Counted from the stretch's first letter, positions 1 to 11,416 are shown. The stretch is DNA of 64,000 nt from Romanomermis culicivorax (GCA_963922205.1 CAWUHX010000371.1:194560-258559), one strand, 5' to 3'. Translations and numbers: made by a program. Notes: generated by a model from the letters alone, not told the origin.

Positions 1-2
1 GC

Positions 3-3000
3 CCTCTTTCAACTCGTGGTGGAACTTATCTAGACGAAAAATTAGAATTACCACCCCGTACAGTAACCGAATTTACTGTCCCCTTGCCCAAATCGTACTT
101 ACAGGTCAAACAGCTTGAATTCACCCCAAAACCCAAACAGAATCCCAAAGTCCATTTCGCAGCTTGCATCTCTGAAAATCAAAACAGTCGCATACGCATA
201 TCCGTCTTAAACACACAAGAAACAGCCCAAATTCTTTATCCTGGAACATGCATTGGTACAGTCTCATGTTACATCCCAAAACAAAATACTCCCGCTAACG
301 TAACCCCTTCAACGCAAAACCAGCCCAACCGTTTTGATACATTCACATGGTTAAAAGAAAATGTTAATTTAACCTCCAGTGACCTCACAGAAACCGAGAA
401 AATGCAACTCCTACGCGCCCTATCGAAGTATCCTACATTATATGCTAAATCCAAAATGGATGTAGGTAGAACCACCCTCGTTTCACATACAATTGACACC
501 AATGGCTCCCAACCAGTACGTAGACAACTTTATCGGACTTCCCCAAAAGAAAAGCAAATCATACAAGCAGAAGTTGAGCAACTCGCAGCAGCAGGTGTCA
601 TAAGCCAAAGCAATTCCCCATGGTGTACCAACACAGTTTTAGTTCCCAAAAAAGATGGAGGCCATCGTTTATGCATTGATTTTAGAGGCCTCAACAAAGT
701 CACAAAAAAAGATACCTACCCCCTGCCCCGGATAGACGAAATTCTAGACACCCTTCGTGGAATGAAATATTTCACCTCCCTTGACCAATCCAATGCATAC
801 TATTCCATTCCCATAGCACAAGCAGACAGAGAAAAAACGGCCTTTAATTGCTCAGCTGGCCAATATCAATTCAATTACCTCCCTTTTGGACTCACCAATG
901 CCCCAGCCACATTCCAAAGGTTGATGGATGTTATTCTTTCGGGTCTACAATGGAACACATGCCTTGTGTATCTCGACGATGTTTTGGTATTCGCAGACTC
1001 CCATGCCCAAATGCTAGAACGTTTAGACACTATTCTTGCCCGATTCTCACAAGCAGGCCTTAAGCTAAACATACAAAAATGCAAATTCTGCCAGCCCCAA
1101 GTCCAATACTTAGGCCACGTCATTTCTCAGCAAGGCATTTCACCAGATCCCCATAAGGTACAGGCAATCTATGACATACCCACGCCCAAAAGCTCAAAAG
1201 AAGTTAAGTCATTCCTTGGCCTACCCTCATATTATCGCAGATTCATTCCAAATTGCTCTCAAGTTTCTAGCCCACTCACATCGCTACTCAAAAAGAACTC
1301 AGAATTTTCCTGGGGCCCTGAACAGCAAAATGCATTCACTAAGCTAAAAGAATTACTCATTCATGCCCCAATACTACAGCATCCCGATTTCACAAAACCG
1401 TTTATCCTGCAAACTGACGCCTCAAAACTCGGCATCGGCGCCATTCTCAGTCAGCTAGATAGTAAAGGTCAGGATCGCCCCATTGCTTTTGGGAGCCGCA
1501 CATTGAAACCCGCAGAACGCAACTATCCGATCACTGAGTTAGAAACCCTTGCAGTAGTCGAATTTGTCAAGTATTTCCGCCCCTATCTTTTCCAGCAACA
1601 TGTTATTGTACACACTGACCACACAGCAGTTCAGGCAGTCTTACAAAAGGAAAACCCATCCCCTCGCATTGCCCGTTGGGGATTAGCTCTCTCTGGCATT
1701 CAGCTAGACATTCGACCCAAGAAAGGCACTGCTAACCGCAACGCAGATGCAGTTTCCCGATTCCCCTCACAGACAGCAAAGCAATCCTTTGATATTGAGC
1801 AATTAGAAACCCGCCCCGAAATATCAACTATCAATTCAGTTTTGGAGGCCGAAGCAACTGAACAAGAAGAGCAACAGAAAAACTTTGCCGAACTCCAACG
1901 CACTGATCCAACTGTCAAAAGTATTTTAGCAAAAATCGCCCAAAAACACCCCCTTACCCTTATCAAATTTGCAGTGCATCAAAACATTCTCTTCCGTATA
2001 GTCGACAAACAGGCAAAACTATACATTCCCAAGTCCCAAGTCCAGCATCTCATCGCCTCACATCATGACAGCAAATTCACAGGTCATTTTGCAGCCCGGA
2101 AAACTTTACACTTGCTCAGACAGAAATACTTTTGGCCCCAAATGAGCCGTGATATCACACGGTACTGCAAAACTTGCCACCCATGCCAGACACAGAAAGC
2201 CCTTAGACACAAAGTGCATGCAAATTTGATACCAATTCAGCCAACTGGCCCATTTGATCGAGTTGGTGTTGATTGCATGGGACCGTTACCCCTCACAGAA
2301 GACGGCAACCGATTTATTGTCGTTTTCATCGATTATTTCACAAAGTATGTAGAGGCATTCCCGACCCCTGACATCACTGCAGCCACTATTGCCAAGCTAT
2401 TCGTAACCAAAATTGTTTGTCGTCATGGGTCCCCAAAAATCATCCATTGTGATCGTGGCACCGATTTTGTATCCGATCTTTTCTCACGGATCACCAGTTT
2501 ATGCAATACTCAGAAAATTCATACCACCCCATACCATCCCATTGCCAATGGGGAAGTTGAGCGTTGCAACCAAACCCTAGCCACCCGTATTCGCATGTAC
2601 ATCAATTCAAATCACACTGATTGGGATACTTATCTCCCGTACGCCGTTTTTTCGATCAACATTCATAAAAATGATAGCACTTCCTATCCCCCATTTGAAT
2701 TACTCCACGGTAGGCAAGCTAATCTGCCGTCGGATGCAGCTCTAAATTTTTTCCCCACGTCCTACATGGTTGACTTAGACGATTACGCCCTTCGTGTAAA
2801 ATCGCATTTCACAGAAGCACTCTCAACCGTGCAGAAAAGTTTGCAAAAAGCCCAAGCCCGCTATACCCGTCAGTATAACAAGCACGCTCAGAACATACAT
2901 TACAAGGCAGGTGATCTTATTCTTTATAAAAATCATTCGTGTAAACAAGGGCTGACTCCCAAATTCCTCCCTCGCCAAAACGGGCCCTATACAGTTACGA

Positions 3001-3143
3001 ATTTCATGTACCCCAACGTTACACTCAAACACCCCCATAAGAATCTTACATTTACGGTGCATGTAAATGAGACAACCCCTTTCTACCCTCGGAAAGCAAC
3101 TATCGAAGCTACCCCCACCCTTCCTCAACCTCGGAAGCCTTGA
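3..3143 (+). CDS. pol: Pol polyprotein (RT, RNase H, integrase), 5' partial
   Basis: This encodes the replication enzymes of a Ty3/gypsy retrotransposon. The frame is open to the window edge, so the TTG at 84 is not a real start; residue numbers below count from codon 84. Reverse transcriptase spans about 135-340, with catalytic YLDD at 296-299 and the VPKKDGGHRLCIDFR motif. RNase H follows, with TDAS at 444-447. The integrase zinc finger has H661, H668, C698 and C701. The integrase core has D730, D790 and E826, the last two separated by 35 residues as in the family. A chromodomain-free C terminus carries a GPY-type module near residue 985. There are no stops or frameshifts. Synthesis and integration of element cDNA is the role known for the family. 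Confidence 0.95.
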   Translation, partial: PLSTRGGTYLDEKLELPPRTVTEFTVPLPKSYLQVKQLEFTPKPKQNPKVHFAACISENQNSRIRISVLNTQETAQILYPGTCIGTVSCYIPKQNTPANVTPSTQNQPNRFDTFTWLKENVNLTSSDLTETEKMQLLRALSKYPTLYAKSKMDVGRTTLVSHTIDTNGSQPVRRQLYRTSPKEKQIIQAEVEQLAAAGVISQSNSPWCTNTVLVPKKDGGHRLCIDFRGLNKVTKKDTYPLPRIDEILDTLRGMKYFTSLDQSNAYYSIPIAQADREKTAFNCSAGQYQFNYLPFGLTNAPATFQRLMDVILSGLQWNTCLVYLDDVLVFADSHAQMLERLDTILARFSQAGLKLNIQKCKFCQPQVQYLGHVISQQGISPDPHKVQAIYDIPTPKSSKEVKSFLGLPSYYRRFIPNCSQVSSPLTSLLKKNSEFSWGPEQQNAFTKLKELLIHAPILQHPDFTKPFILQTDASKLGIGAILSQLDSKGQDRPIAFGSRTLKPAERNYPITELETLAVVEFVKYFRPYLFQQHVIVHTDHTAVQAVLQKENPSPRIARWGLALSGIQLDIRPKKGTANRNADAVSRFPSQTAKQSFDIEQLETRPEISTINSVLEAEATEQEEQQKNFAELQRTDPTVKSILAKIAQKHPLTLIKFAVHQNILFRIVDKQAKLYIPKSQVQHLIASHHDSKFTGHFAARKTLHLLRQKYFWPQMSRDITRYCKTCHPCQTQKALRHKVHANLIPIQPTGPFDRVGVDCMGPLPLTEDGNRFIVVFIDYFTKYVEAFPTPDITAATIAKLFVTKIVCRHGSPKIIHCDRGTDFVSDLFSRITSLCNTQKIHTTPYHPIANGEVERCNQTLATRIRMYINSNHTDWDTYLPYAVFSINIHKNDSTSYPPFELLHGRQANLPSDAALNFFPTSYMVDLDDYALRVKSHFTEALSTVQKSLQKAQARYTRQYNKHAQNIHYKAGDLILYKNHSCKQGLTPKFLPRQNGPYTVTNFMYPNVTLKHPHKNLTFTVHVNETTPFYPRKATIEATPTLPQPRKP

Positions 3144-3161
3144 ACGAGGACGTTCAACTCC

Positions 3162-3174
3162 GGAAGGAGGGAAA
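3162..3174 (+). promoter_or_regulatory. Polypurine tract of the gypsy element
   Basis: A 13-base purine run, GGAAGGAGGGAAA, directly abuts the TG that starts the LTR. This is the expected plus-strand primer site of LTR retrotransposons. Confidence 0.85.
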
Positions 3175-4058
3175 TGTAACGTACCTGCTAAAGCAGTACT
3201 GTAAATATGTAGCATACTGTATGTAATAGACATTTATTAGATATTATTTTATTTTTCACATTTTATCGTCTCAAGGATGTCTGGGATTCACACCCAAACA
3301 TTCCTACAAAATTGCGTGAAGTACTTTATTTTGATCCGTTCACACCCCGGTAGCCCAATTAAGACGCCCTAATTAATTTGCACAAACGGCAGCTGTTCCC
3401 CTAGAACCCACACTAAACTACACATTCCACAGCTACCGTAATCCCCAGTAAAAATCGTAAACAACACCTGCACACAGTAAAATACGTAGAAGCCCCGCCG
3501 TACAGTAGTCTCAAGTGTAACAGTAGCGGCGGCCCCATAAAACATGTGTATACAAAGAAACCGATACAGGAAGCATGCACAGAAGCACAGAGGTGTGGCC
3601 AAGCCCACCGTAGAAAGCAAGCAAAGCACAGAAAGCATACAGTACCAGAAAAGCATTAGAGAGGCGTAGTTAAGAAAGCATGGAAAGCGTAGCCGGAAAC
3701 GACGATTGGCGGAAGAAAATGGACAGAAGCTCGACCTCCCGCAGCGTCCAGGGAGTGGCCAAAATCGCCGTATAAAAGAAGAAGCAAAGCGTGATTTTGG
3801 TCATTATATTCTGATTCTTATTCTTGTGTTTTTCCGCGCTCGCCCCGTCTTTATACATTTGCAAGCGGCCGGCTATTCGAAAGCATTTAAACCGAGGCCC
3901 CCATCCGTTTTTATTCGAAGCGCGTTTTATTTGTCGACGTTCAAGCGACCGTCGAATTACCCGCTGTTGTTGTAACCGTTCGTCCCATCCCGTTATTGCC
4001 CTCGCCGTAACGCCGTTGGTTGAGAAGTAAAGTACCTCACTCAAAACTGGTCGTTACA
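3175..4058 (+). repeat. 3' LTR of the gypsy element (884 bp)
   Basis: The repeat starts TGTAAC right after the polypurine tract and ends GTTACA, a perfect 6-bp terminal inverted repeat with canonical TG...CA ends. After it the sequence returns to host PAN exon coding. A TATA box lies at 3771. A diverged relative in reverse orientation is found at 11828-12721. Confidence 0.88.
3771..3777 (+). promoter_or_regulatory. TATA box in the LTR
   Basis: TATAAAA lies about two-thirds into the LTR, where the U3/R boundary would be expected. Transcription would start roughly 25-30 bases downstream. In the 3' LTR this could drive transcription outward into PAN gene I. Confidence 0.5.
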
Positions 4059-4608
4059 ATATCCAACCTCCAGAATATATCATCTGTTGGGGAATGTGTT
4101 GCACAGTGCTACAAAATATTCAGGTAATGTTGAATAATTTACAGTGTTGTAGTTAACTTGGAATTTGGATAAGCAAAGACGCCATTTATTTTCATATATG
4201 TATTTGACAAGCTGAATAATTGTGGGATATTCCATTCATTGATCAGCTTTTGGTTTCAAGAAACAGCTGAACATGTTTTTCTTTTGATTTAGATGACATT
4301 GTTGAACGTAATTTATTTTCAACCAGGGTATAGTGATAGGTTTTGTTCGAGCCCAGGAGATGCTTTTATTCAATAAGATATTTTGAACACGAATTTTTTC
4401 AGATGCACTCACGTCACATATAATGGCAACAATAAACTTTGCTTTTTGAAACACGCCTATACGAAACAGAGAATTTTAGATCAACGCTATGATTCATACA
4501 ATGCATGGTGTGCCTATTATGATGGTGAAGATCGTTTTGCCCTACCAGCAGAAACAACTACTACTACTATTGAACCCAAAACGACAACTCAAGCTTCAGT
4601 TCTGAAAA
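4059..4608 (+). other. PAN domain 1 of gene I (exons A1 truncated + B1)
   Basis: A1 retains NISSVGECVAQCYK with cysteines 2 and 3 but has lost the CGWHGF start. B1 (4403-4608) carries cysteines 4-6, ending AWCAYYDGEDRF, and a linker with a run of five threonines. The donor after B1 is weak (GTGGGA). Confidence 0.7.
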
Positions 4609-7600
4609 GTGGGATACATCTTTTCCTTCCTCATTTTATAAATGAACCTGTGAATTTGGCGTATCTTGTCCATGACTTTGAATATAAATCTGTATAAAAT
4701 TTTCAGCTGGCAGAGAGTTCATACTGATAAACAATCCTTTCACTCCACTTGTTGGTGCTATAGAATACAATACAGAAAAGTACAATGCAATAAACACAAT
4801 GGCAACACAATTTGAAACTATACAATACAATAGAAGGAAGAGTGGCCACATAATACACCACATTCCTAATACAGGTTGTAGTCAGCCATACATGGATGTT
4901 AATCATCCTAAAACAATTTATACAAATTGTCCAATTTTTTCCTAGAGGAAATTTCTCCAAAACTGTTGGGACAAACTTTTTGAAACAAATAATAATCAAG
5001 AAGCTTTGTGAAGCTCGAGATACTGCCAAGGCAGTTTTTAAAATTCTGTTTGACAGTTTTTATGCCTGATGAAATGAAAATCACTACACAAAACCAGGGC
5101 AAAATTTAATTAGGATATGCATTGACTTGACTGAGTTTTCTCAAAACTTTTTGCTGGATTAGAATTCATTAATTCTTCATAATTGTACACCTGCTTTTTC
5201 ACAAAGATCAATATTGAAAAAGTTTTCCTGCTACAATGATTATTGAATTTTTTGGAATGAGTCACAAATAACATCAAATGACTGCTCAGAAAATGCGTAC
5301 ATACAATACAGAACAAAACTATAACACAATGCATGTAATGCAACACAATGCAATAGTAGATATTTGGGCCAATATACAGGGTACAAAAACCATACCTATA
5401 TACAAAACATAGGCCTCAAGGTATACTGCCATAACTGTGCGGGGCTATACTGGGGATGTAAAGAGTATGGTTGACAGTGTATGCTGGGTGATGGGGTGTA
5501 GAAAGTATAGTCGACAATCTGAATTCGAACAAGGTGTGGTGCAATACATGGGATGTAAGAAGTACACATGAAGCTTTAACTTGTTAAATTCCACATCAAT
5601 GAAGAAAGTAAATCAGACATTAAAATGAGACATTAAAATTGATGATGAAATGTTGTAAAAATCACGTCCCCGAAAATTTTATGGCATCTCAAGATCCTCG
5701 ACTCTTGGAATCTGATGATACTTTGCGTTTACTCGTTTTTCAACAGAATTTTTACATGAAATTTTGTTCGGGACACAATTTTTACCTATTCAGGACACAT
5801 TTATTGTTGATTCCCTATGCTGAAGCATTGTTTTCAGGACACGTTTTTTATTGTTATCGTGTCCCAAAATGGTGAAAAACATGTCCCGAAAACAGTGCTT
5901 AAGCACAGGGAATGAACAAAAAACCTGTTGCGTATAAGTAAAATCATATCCCAGATAAGTAAGAATTGTGTCCCGAAATATTTGTGTACAATTTTAGTGC
6001 AAAAAACCATTAGACAATAAGATCATGTGAGCCTTGAACCTCTTGGTTTTACTGGCATTTAAAATTTTTGGCTCAAGAATATGCACAATAAACCAACAAT
6101 CTAACAAATCATAAAACTACAGAAATGAAATATAAATTTATTGTAGACTATGATCAACAGCTGACCTACTAGACGCCATCATATCACCAGCCAGTATGGA
6201 TTTTTCAATAGTCTCATAACTTCATTTGTTTTGTAAATAAATTTTCAAATTTTTAAAAATATTCTACATTTTTGAGCTTAAAACGAAGACCCTCGAGATC
6301 CGTGATCTTTTAGAATCTAAAATTTTTATGGGTTTACTAATTTTTTACAAAATTTTTTCAAATATTATTGTTCAGAACACAATTTTTAATCATTCTGGAT
6401 ACATTTTTCATTGTTTCAGGACACGTTTTTGATGTGTTTTGTATAAAAATGTGTCCTGGTTAGGTTGAAATCATGCCCCGAAACATTGAAAAATGTGTAA
6501 GGAATACAAAGCTTAAACATAGGGAATCAATGAGAGATGTGTCCTGAATAAGTAAAAATCGTGTCCTAAAACAATAAGAACGTTTTCAAAAAAACTTTCA
6601 TGTGTACATTTTACTCAAAAATTCGGGCATATTATCTATGTCAAGCTTAGGCGTGCTTCTCTACATCAAGGTTCGGGCGTATCCCCTGCATATTATAGGA
6701 ATTTGGATCATATTATATTGTGGACTATACTCGACGAGCATACAGCAGTACCAGAAGCTCTTTATTTTCTTACTTCTTGAGCACCCTCAACTCAAACAAA
6801 AATTTAAATGCGTATTATGAAAGTCATGTCCCACACACAATTCGATATAATGAAATAAAATATGATGTGATATGATGCAATGTTCAAGATATTATACAAT
6901 ATCATACACTATAATACAATATCATAAACTACAATACAATGTCATACACTACGATACAATATCATACAATACAATACAATATCATATACTGCAATACAAT
7001 ATCATACACTACAATACAATATCATACACTACAAAACAATAAAAACATATCATACACTGCAATACAATACTAACATATCATACACTACAATACACTACAA
7101 AACAATAAAATACAATACAAATAGTAAAATACAATACAATATGATACAATACAATACACTACAATACAATACAACACTATACAATACAATACAATACACT
7201 ACAATATGATATGATAGGATACAATATGATATGATACAATACGACAGGATATGATATGATTTGATATGACACAATATGATATGATACAATATGATGCAAT
7301 ATGTTATGATATGATATCATATGATATGATATGATATGATATGATATGATATGATATGATATGATATGATATGATATGATATGATATGATATGATATGAT
7401 ATGATATGATATGATATGACACAATACAATATATGATATAATACAATGTTATTGAATGTGATAGGATGCAATGAGATGCGATGGGATGCGATGTGATGCA
7501 ATGCGATGTAATGTGATGTTATGCTAAGAGATGTGATGCAATGTGATTAGATGTGATGCAATGTGATGTAATGCAATGTGATGTGATGCAAAGTGATGTG

Positions 7601-10600
7601 ATGCAATGTGACATATTTAAAATCTAAATCATACAACACAATACCATTCGGTAAAGTACAAGCATAGCTCTCTAACAGAGGTGGCATGGATAGCTTTCTA
7701 GTGGGATGAATAACAATCTATTTTTTTAGATTTCATAATCAACAAACGTTGTGGTTGGCATGGTTTCGACTTATATAACCTGGATAACATATCATCTGTT
7801 AATGAATGTGCTGCACAATGCTACAAAAAATCCAGGTAATGTTGAATAATTCACACTGTTGAAGTGCACTTGGAAAATGCATAAGCAAAGACACGATTTA
7901 TTGTATTTGGAAGACATAGTATTTGACAAGTTGAATAAGTGTGACACATTCCATTCATTAAACATGTCATGGTTGTCAAATTTGTTGAACATATTTTTTA
8001 GGTTTAGATTACATGGTTGAAAATGTTTCTTATCCAACTGAAGTATAGTCCTAGGCTTTCTTTGAGCCCTGAAGATGCTTTTGTCCAACAAAATATTTTG
8101 TACTCTAATTTTTCAGCTGCACTCATGTCACATATAATGGCAAGAATAAGTATTGTTTTTTGCAACATGCTGATACGAAACAACAGATTCTAGACACACG
8201 CTATGATTCAAACAATGATGCTTGGTGTGTCTACTATAATGGTGAAGATCGTTTTGGGGGAGCAGCAGCACTAACCACTGTGAAACCCACAAAGACAACA
8301 ACGGAAAGTGCAGTTTCAAAACCAAGTAAGATAATTCTTTCATGTCTTATTAATTACATGAAATCTGGAGAAGATCAATTTCTTGTTTATATCACACAGT
8401 ATATGGAACTATTTTCGAATTTTCAGCTGGAGATGCAAGTCAATACAGAGCTGCAGAATATTCATATAAAAAATAATCTAATCCAATACAATACAACACT
8501 AAATGACACAATACAAAACGATAGAATACAGAAGAAGTTGGTCAGCACAATGTCATGCAATACAGTACACAGTACACTACAATGAAATGTGTGTAATACA
8601 ACAAAATACTATATGAAATAAAATGATAATAAAAAATACAGTACTTCCCTCCAAGGAATGCTCGCACAGTTTTGTCTTGAAATTTATATAAAAAATTGTT
8701 TTTCAGAGTTCACATTCGAGAAAGGTTGTGAATATGAAAATTACGACTTGTCCAACATCAAGAATATACCAAGTCATGCCATGTGTGCTAATCAATGCCA
8801 AATAAACAAGCGGTAAAATAGAAGGATTCACATTTTTGTATGTATGGTACTTACTGATTGTGCAATGGAGTCAAAGGTCTGCGTGAAATATTGCAGTATT
8901 TGCTCATGCATACATTGGTTTACTTCGGTCTGATTAATGCGTCTTCCAGCAATTGTATCTTTGGACTCCTTTGGATTGACATTTGAAAAAATTAGAGATA
9001 TATCTCATGATTGAAGAAATTATTTTATCATTTAAGCAATTTGAGTGATTCAATTGCATGCCATTTCAATGTTTAGACATTGTGATGCAGTTCTTCATGC
9101 TTTAAGATACAATGTCTAAGAGATTCTACCTTCTGCTCCATTGACTTATGATAAGTTGGAAATTAATAATACACATGAAAAAGATATATCTTGGTTAGTT
9201 TTACATGCTGAGTATCGTGACAGCATTCATTCCACATAGAAATCGGAAGTCGCATAGCTACAGCATTGCAAAGTTTAGAATTTTTAAATTTTTTCGTTTT
9301 TCGGTCTTTAATCGAAATATCACAGCTCAGCAAAGATGTAACTCTAAAGCCGAATGTTCATTGCATGCAGAAGACCACGCTCTATATGCAGGCATGAAAA
9401 ACATTCTGTAATCCTTTACTTTAAACTTTTCTTTCCATTTTTAAGTGTCAAAACGGAAATTAACTAAAAAAGTCCAATGGGGCCTTCTTTGGGCACCTTC
9501 CCATAGGATGCCGCAGAATTTTTTTCTTGATTTCTGTAGCCACTAATGTCTGTGTTAAATTTCAATCAAATTAATGTATCGTTTTGGTAGCTGTAGGTGT
9601 CTGTACATTCTGAAAGTTTATACAAAAATGCTTTTTAATTCCACTAAATATGCCATCAACAAGATGCAGGAAAAATTCAGAACGTTCAGATTAGACCAAT
9701 AAAAAGAAAAGATGTGAGTCGAATCACTGGTAAAATTTCAACGATCAATTTACAATTGTTGGGCAACAGGATGTCTCGATGCAACAAAAATTTCTCTTTT
9801 CATTATTTTGACCAGAAAAAAATCGAAGCTGCGATTTAAACGTTACAAAATTGATGTCGGCTATCTGACTCTGCCTATCTTATAAGCTGTACGAAAGTGC
9901 TTTATGGTTGAATGCATCCTTGTTCCTCACCATGCGATGTTAGAGTGACGAAAATAGAGCAAATGATAGCAGATTGCAGTGTTATTCCAACAGAGCAAAC
10001 AGTATCTGAATACCTGCCGCCATTTTCCTGTCAATGGATTTCAAACAATCACCCAATTTCCGAAATTTAATGAAAATTTTCGAAGTTTTCGATTTTTGAA
10101 GCGCTCTGTTTAGAAACCAATGAAAATTTATCAGGACTTCAAGCCGCATTTTTTCTCATGATGTGTTGAGTAAAGACGCATCCTGTATTACGAATACTTT
10201 ATTGACTGGACATTTATCCAGATTAAAAAACATATTTGAATGATAGTGGAGTGTATGCAGATGTCTACTGCTGCCAAAACAGTGTGCAATAATGAGATGT
10301 AACTTTCGCAGCTACTGTAGGAATGTATGAACTAAACAGTAAAAAAATAAAATTCCTTCGCCCTGGTTGAAGCTGTTTCGGAGGGCCCATAAACGGAATT
10401 TTTTTTTTGCTTTTCATTTTCGACAGTAAACTTTTTTGCGGAGTGTAAAATTTTCGTTTGTGAAAGAGTCAGTACATGAAACTATAGTCTGTTACTTATT
10501 TGATAATTCTATAGTACAGATAATAAACGTATCATACATATGTGTTAGACAAGGGCCACCTGGAAAATGCAATGACTCATGAGTGCCTGCTTCAGAACAG

Positions 10601-11416
10601 TGCAGCTCCCCAAATGGAATACAAATTTTTATAAAAATTTAACCAATACAGTAAGAATTCATTAGCTATAAAATGAGAAAATAAAATCCTGCGGCATCCT
10701 ATGGGAAGGTGCTCGGGAGTGCCCATAAACCAATTTTTTTCTCATTCTGACGACTCATTTTTGATACTTTAATATCTCTTGAAAGGTGAATGTGCAAAAA
10801 TTTACAGGAAATTTTACATCAAATGATAGCTTATCTCTTCTTGTGTACAACAAACTTTTATTTATCGGAGGAGATCAATCCGATCCTGAAATATTGCTTG
10901 ACTAGCATGACCACTGAAAAATGCGAAAAACGCAGTCTTCAGAATTTGGCATACTTTAGCAGTGTGAATTTTCGTTTTCGAGCAAAACGAATGATAACAT
11001 GAAAGTCAGTGCACAAAACTACCTAAAATATCTCATTTTGAGGTATGATTAATTTTCAACTTATCATAGGAAGGTAGAACTGCTCAGAAATCGTGTCTTA
11101 AAACACAGCTGCCTTACATTGAATGATGTAATCTCCTTTGCCCTTCAATTTTTAGTTTTCAGATGAACCCAGAAGCTGCTTTCATTTAACAAAATGTATA
11201 ATATGATAAATTTTCAGCTGCACTCACGCCACGTATTACTTTAATAATCAAGTGTGTTTTTTGCAACGCGCTAGTTCAAAAGCACTAATTCAAGAGACTC
11301 GCTCCAAGGCGATTAATTCGTGGTGCATTTTGTATAATGACGAAGATCGTTACGAACCAGCAGTGGGAATGGCCGTCAACGAATCAAGAAGTGAGGCAGC
11401 TGAAAGCGTACTGTAA
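4059..11416 (+). CDS. PAN-domain secreted protein gene I, 5' truncated by gypsy insertion
   Basis: Exons read from splice sites and paralogues: 4059-4123 (A1, first 41 bp missing), 4403-4608 (B1), 7730-7835 (A2), 8117-8325 (B2), 8707-8812 (C), 11218-11416 (D, stop TAA). Phases fit throughout: A and C exons end in phase 2, B exons in phase 1. The visible part encodes 296 residues, namely two and a half PAN/Apple-like domains with six cysteines each, joined by Thr-rich linkers. The upstream start and signal peptide lie beyond the inserted gypsy element. The B1 donor is GTGGGA instead of the usual GTAAGA, and the C-D intron holds a 2-kb inverted-repeat insertion. The gene may therefore be inactive, although A2 to D are intact. 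PAN domains bind proteins or sugars; no specific ligand can be named. Confidence 0.72.
4707..4945 (+). other. Candidate alternative terminal exon after B1 (E1)
   Basis: A TTTTCAG acceptor 98 bases past B1 is followed by a segment open for 78 codons in exactly the frame a phase-1 splice from B1 would give. It begins TGREFIL and ends at TAG 4943-4945. Similar GREFIL-type segments follow B4 and B5, with a more diverged one after B6. It could be intron conserved by duplication; transcript data would decide. Confidence 0.35.
5379..6830. mobile_element. Inverted-repeat element, copy of the 28287-32012 family
   Basis: The left arm starts GGGTACAAAA and runs through text such as ACTGTGCGGGGCTATAC that matches 28287 onward. 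The degraded right arm near 6620-6760 reads as the reverse complement of the same arm. Between them lie short hairpins, for example TTCCCTATGCTGAAGC at 5810 against GCTTAAGCACAGGGAA at 5897. No coding sequence was recognised. It lies in the B1-A2 intron of PAN gene I. The right end is approximate. Confidence 0.55.
6880..7200. repeat. Pentamer-based array with a 20-bp higher-order unit
   Basis: From 6901 to 7040 seven consecutive 20-bp units of the form ATCATACACTACAATACAAT follow each other in exact register, each made of four pentamers. Flanking sequence up to 7200 is a looser TACAA-type array. Confidence 0.8.
7200..7425. repeat. (ATATG)n microsatellite
   Basis: Pentanucleotide repeat, nearly pure from about 7311 to 7421, with variant units before it. 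It lies in the intron between PAN domains 1 and 2 of gene I. Confidence 0.9.
7446..7612. repeat. Degenerate GATGC/AATGT pentamer array
   Basis: An irregular alternation of GATGC, AATGT and GATGT pentamers follows directly on the ATATG tract. Confidence 0.75.
7730..8325 (+). other. PAN domain 2 of gene I (exons A2 + B2)
   Basis: A2 (7730-7835, 106 bp) encodes FIINKRCGWHGFDLYNL and cysteines 1-3. B2 (8117-8325) encodes CTHVTYNGKNK, cysteines 4-6 and a TTVKPTKTTTES-type linker. The 281-bp intron has clear TTTTTTTAG and TTTTTCAG acceptors. Confidence 0.82.
8427..8476 (+). other. Candidate alternative terminal exon after B2 (E2)
   Basis: A TTTTCAG acceptor 101 bases after B2 opens a short phase-1-compatible frame, TGDASQYRAAEYSYKK, ending in TAA. 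It is related to segments at 32377, 35302 and 49641, which also precede C-type exons. Confidence 0.3.
8707..11416 (+). other. PAN domain 3 of gene I (exons C + D, C-terminal)
   Basis: C (8707-8812, 106 bp) encodes FTFEKGCEYENYDLSNIKN. D (11218-11416) encodes CTHATYYFNNQVCFLQ, cysteines 4-6 and a short linker-free tail ending in TAA. The 2.4-kb intron is enlarged by an inverted-repeat insertion. Confidence 0.8.
9125..11079. mobile_element. Inverted-repeat (MITE/foldback-like) element in the C-D intron
   Basis: Ends match as TIRs: TTCTACCTTC...CTTATGATAAGTTG on the left against CAACTTATCATAGGAAGGTAGAA on the right. An inner pair, GCACCTTCCCATAGGATGCC near 9492 and its complement near 10693, is nearly perfect. 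Orthologous introns of genes II and III (309 and 448 bp) lack this segment, which supports insertion. No transposase was recognised inside. Confidence 0.65.

Larger units (their letters stand above)
1..4058 (+). mobile_element. Ty3/gypsy LTR retrotransposon, 3' part
   Basis: The window opens inside the pol frame of a Ty3/gypsy-type element. In order it holds the end of the protease-to-RT spacer, reverse transcriptase, RNase H, integrase, a polypurine tract and a complete 3' LTR. The 5' LTR, gag and protease lie upstream of the window. Pol is open throughout, so this is a young, possibly intact insertion. Its right end falls inside a PAN-domain exon: the sequence after the LTR resumes in the middle of the exon with conserved residues. 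The expected target duplication would start ATATC at 4059; the other copy is outside the window. Confidence 0.93.

Noticed and set aside
84-86. TTG at 84 as the start of pol
   Set aside because: The frame is open upstream to the window edge and the sequence lies between protease and RT, so the protein starts outside the window.
269-3233. Minus-strand and alternate-frame ORFs inside pol
   Set aside because: They overlap an intact, motif-complete pol frame and are its shadows.
7095-7501. His/Ile/Ser/Tyr-rich minus-strand ORFs
   Set aside because: Produced by the ATATG and TACAA arrays; no independent support.
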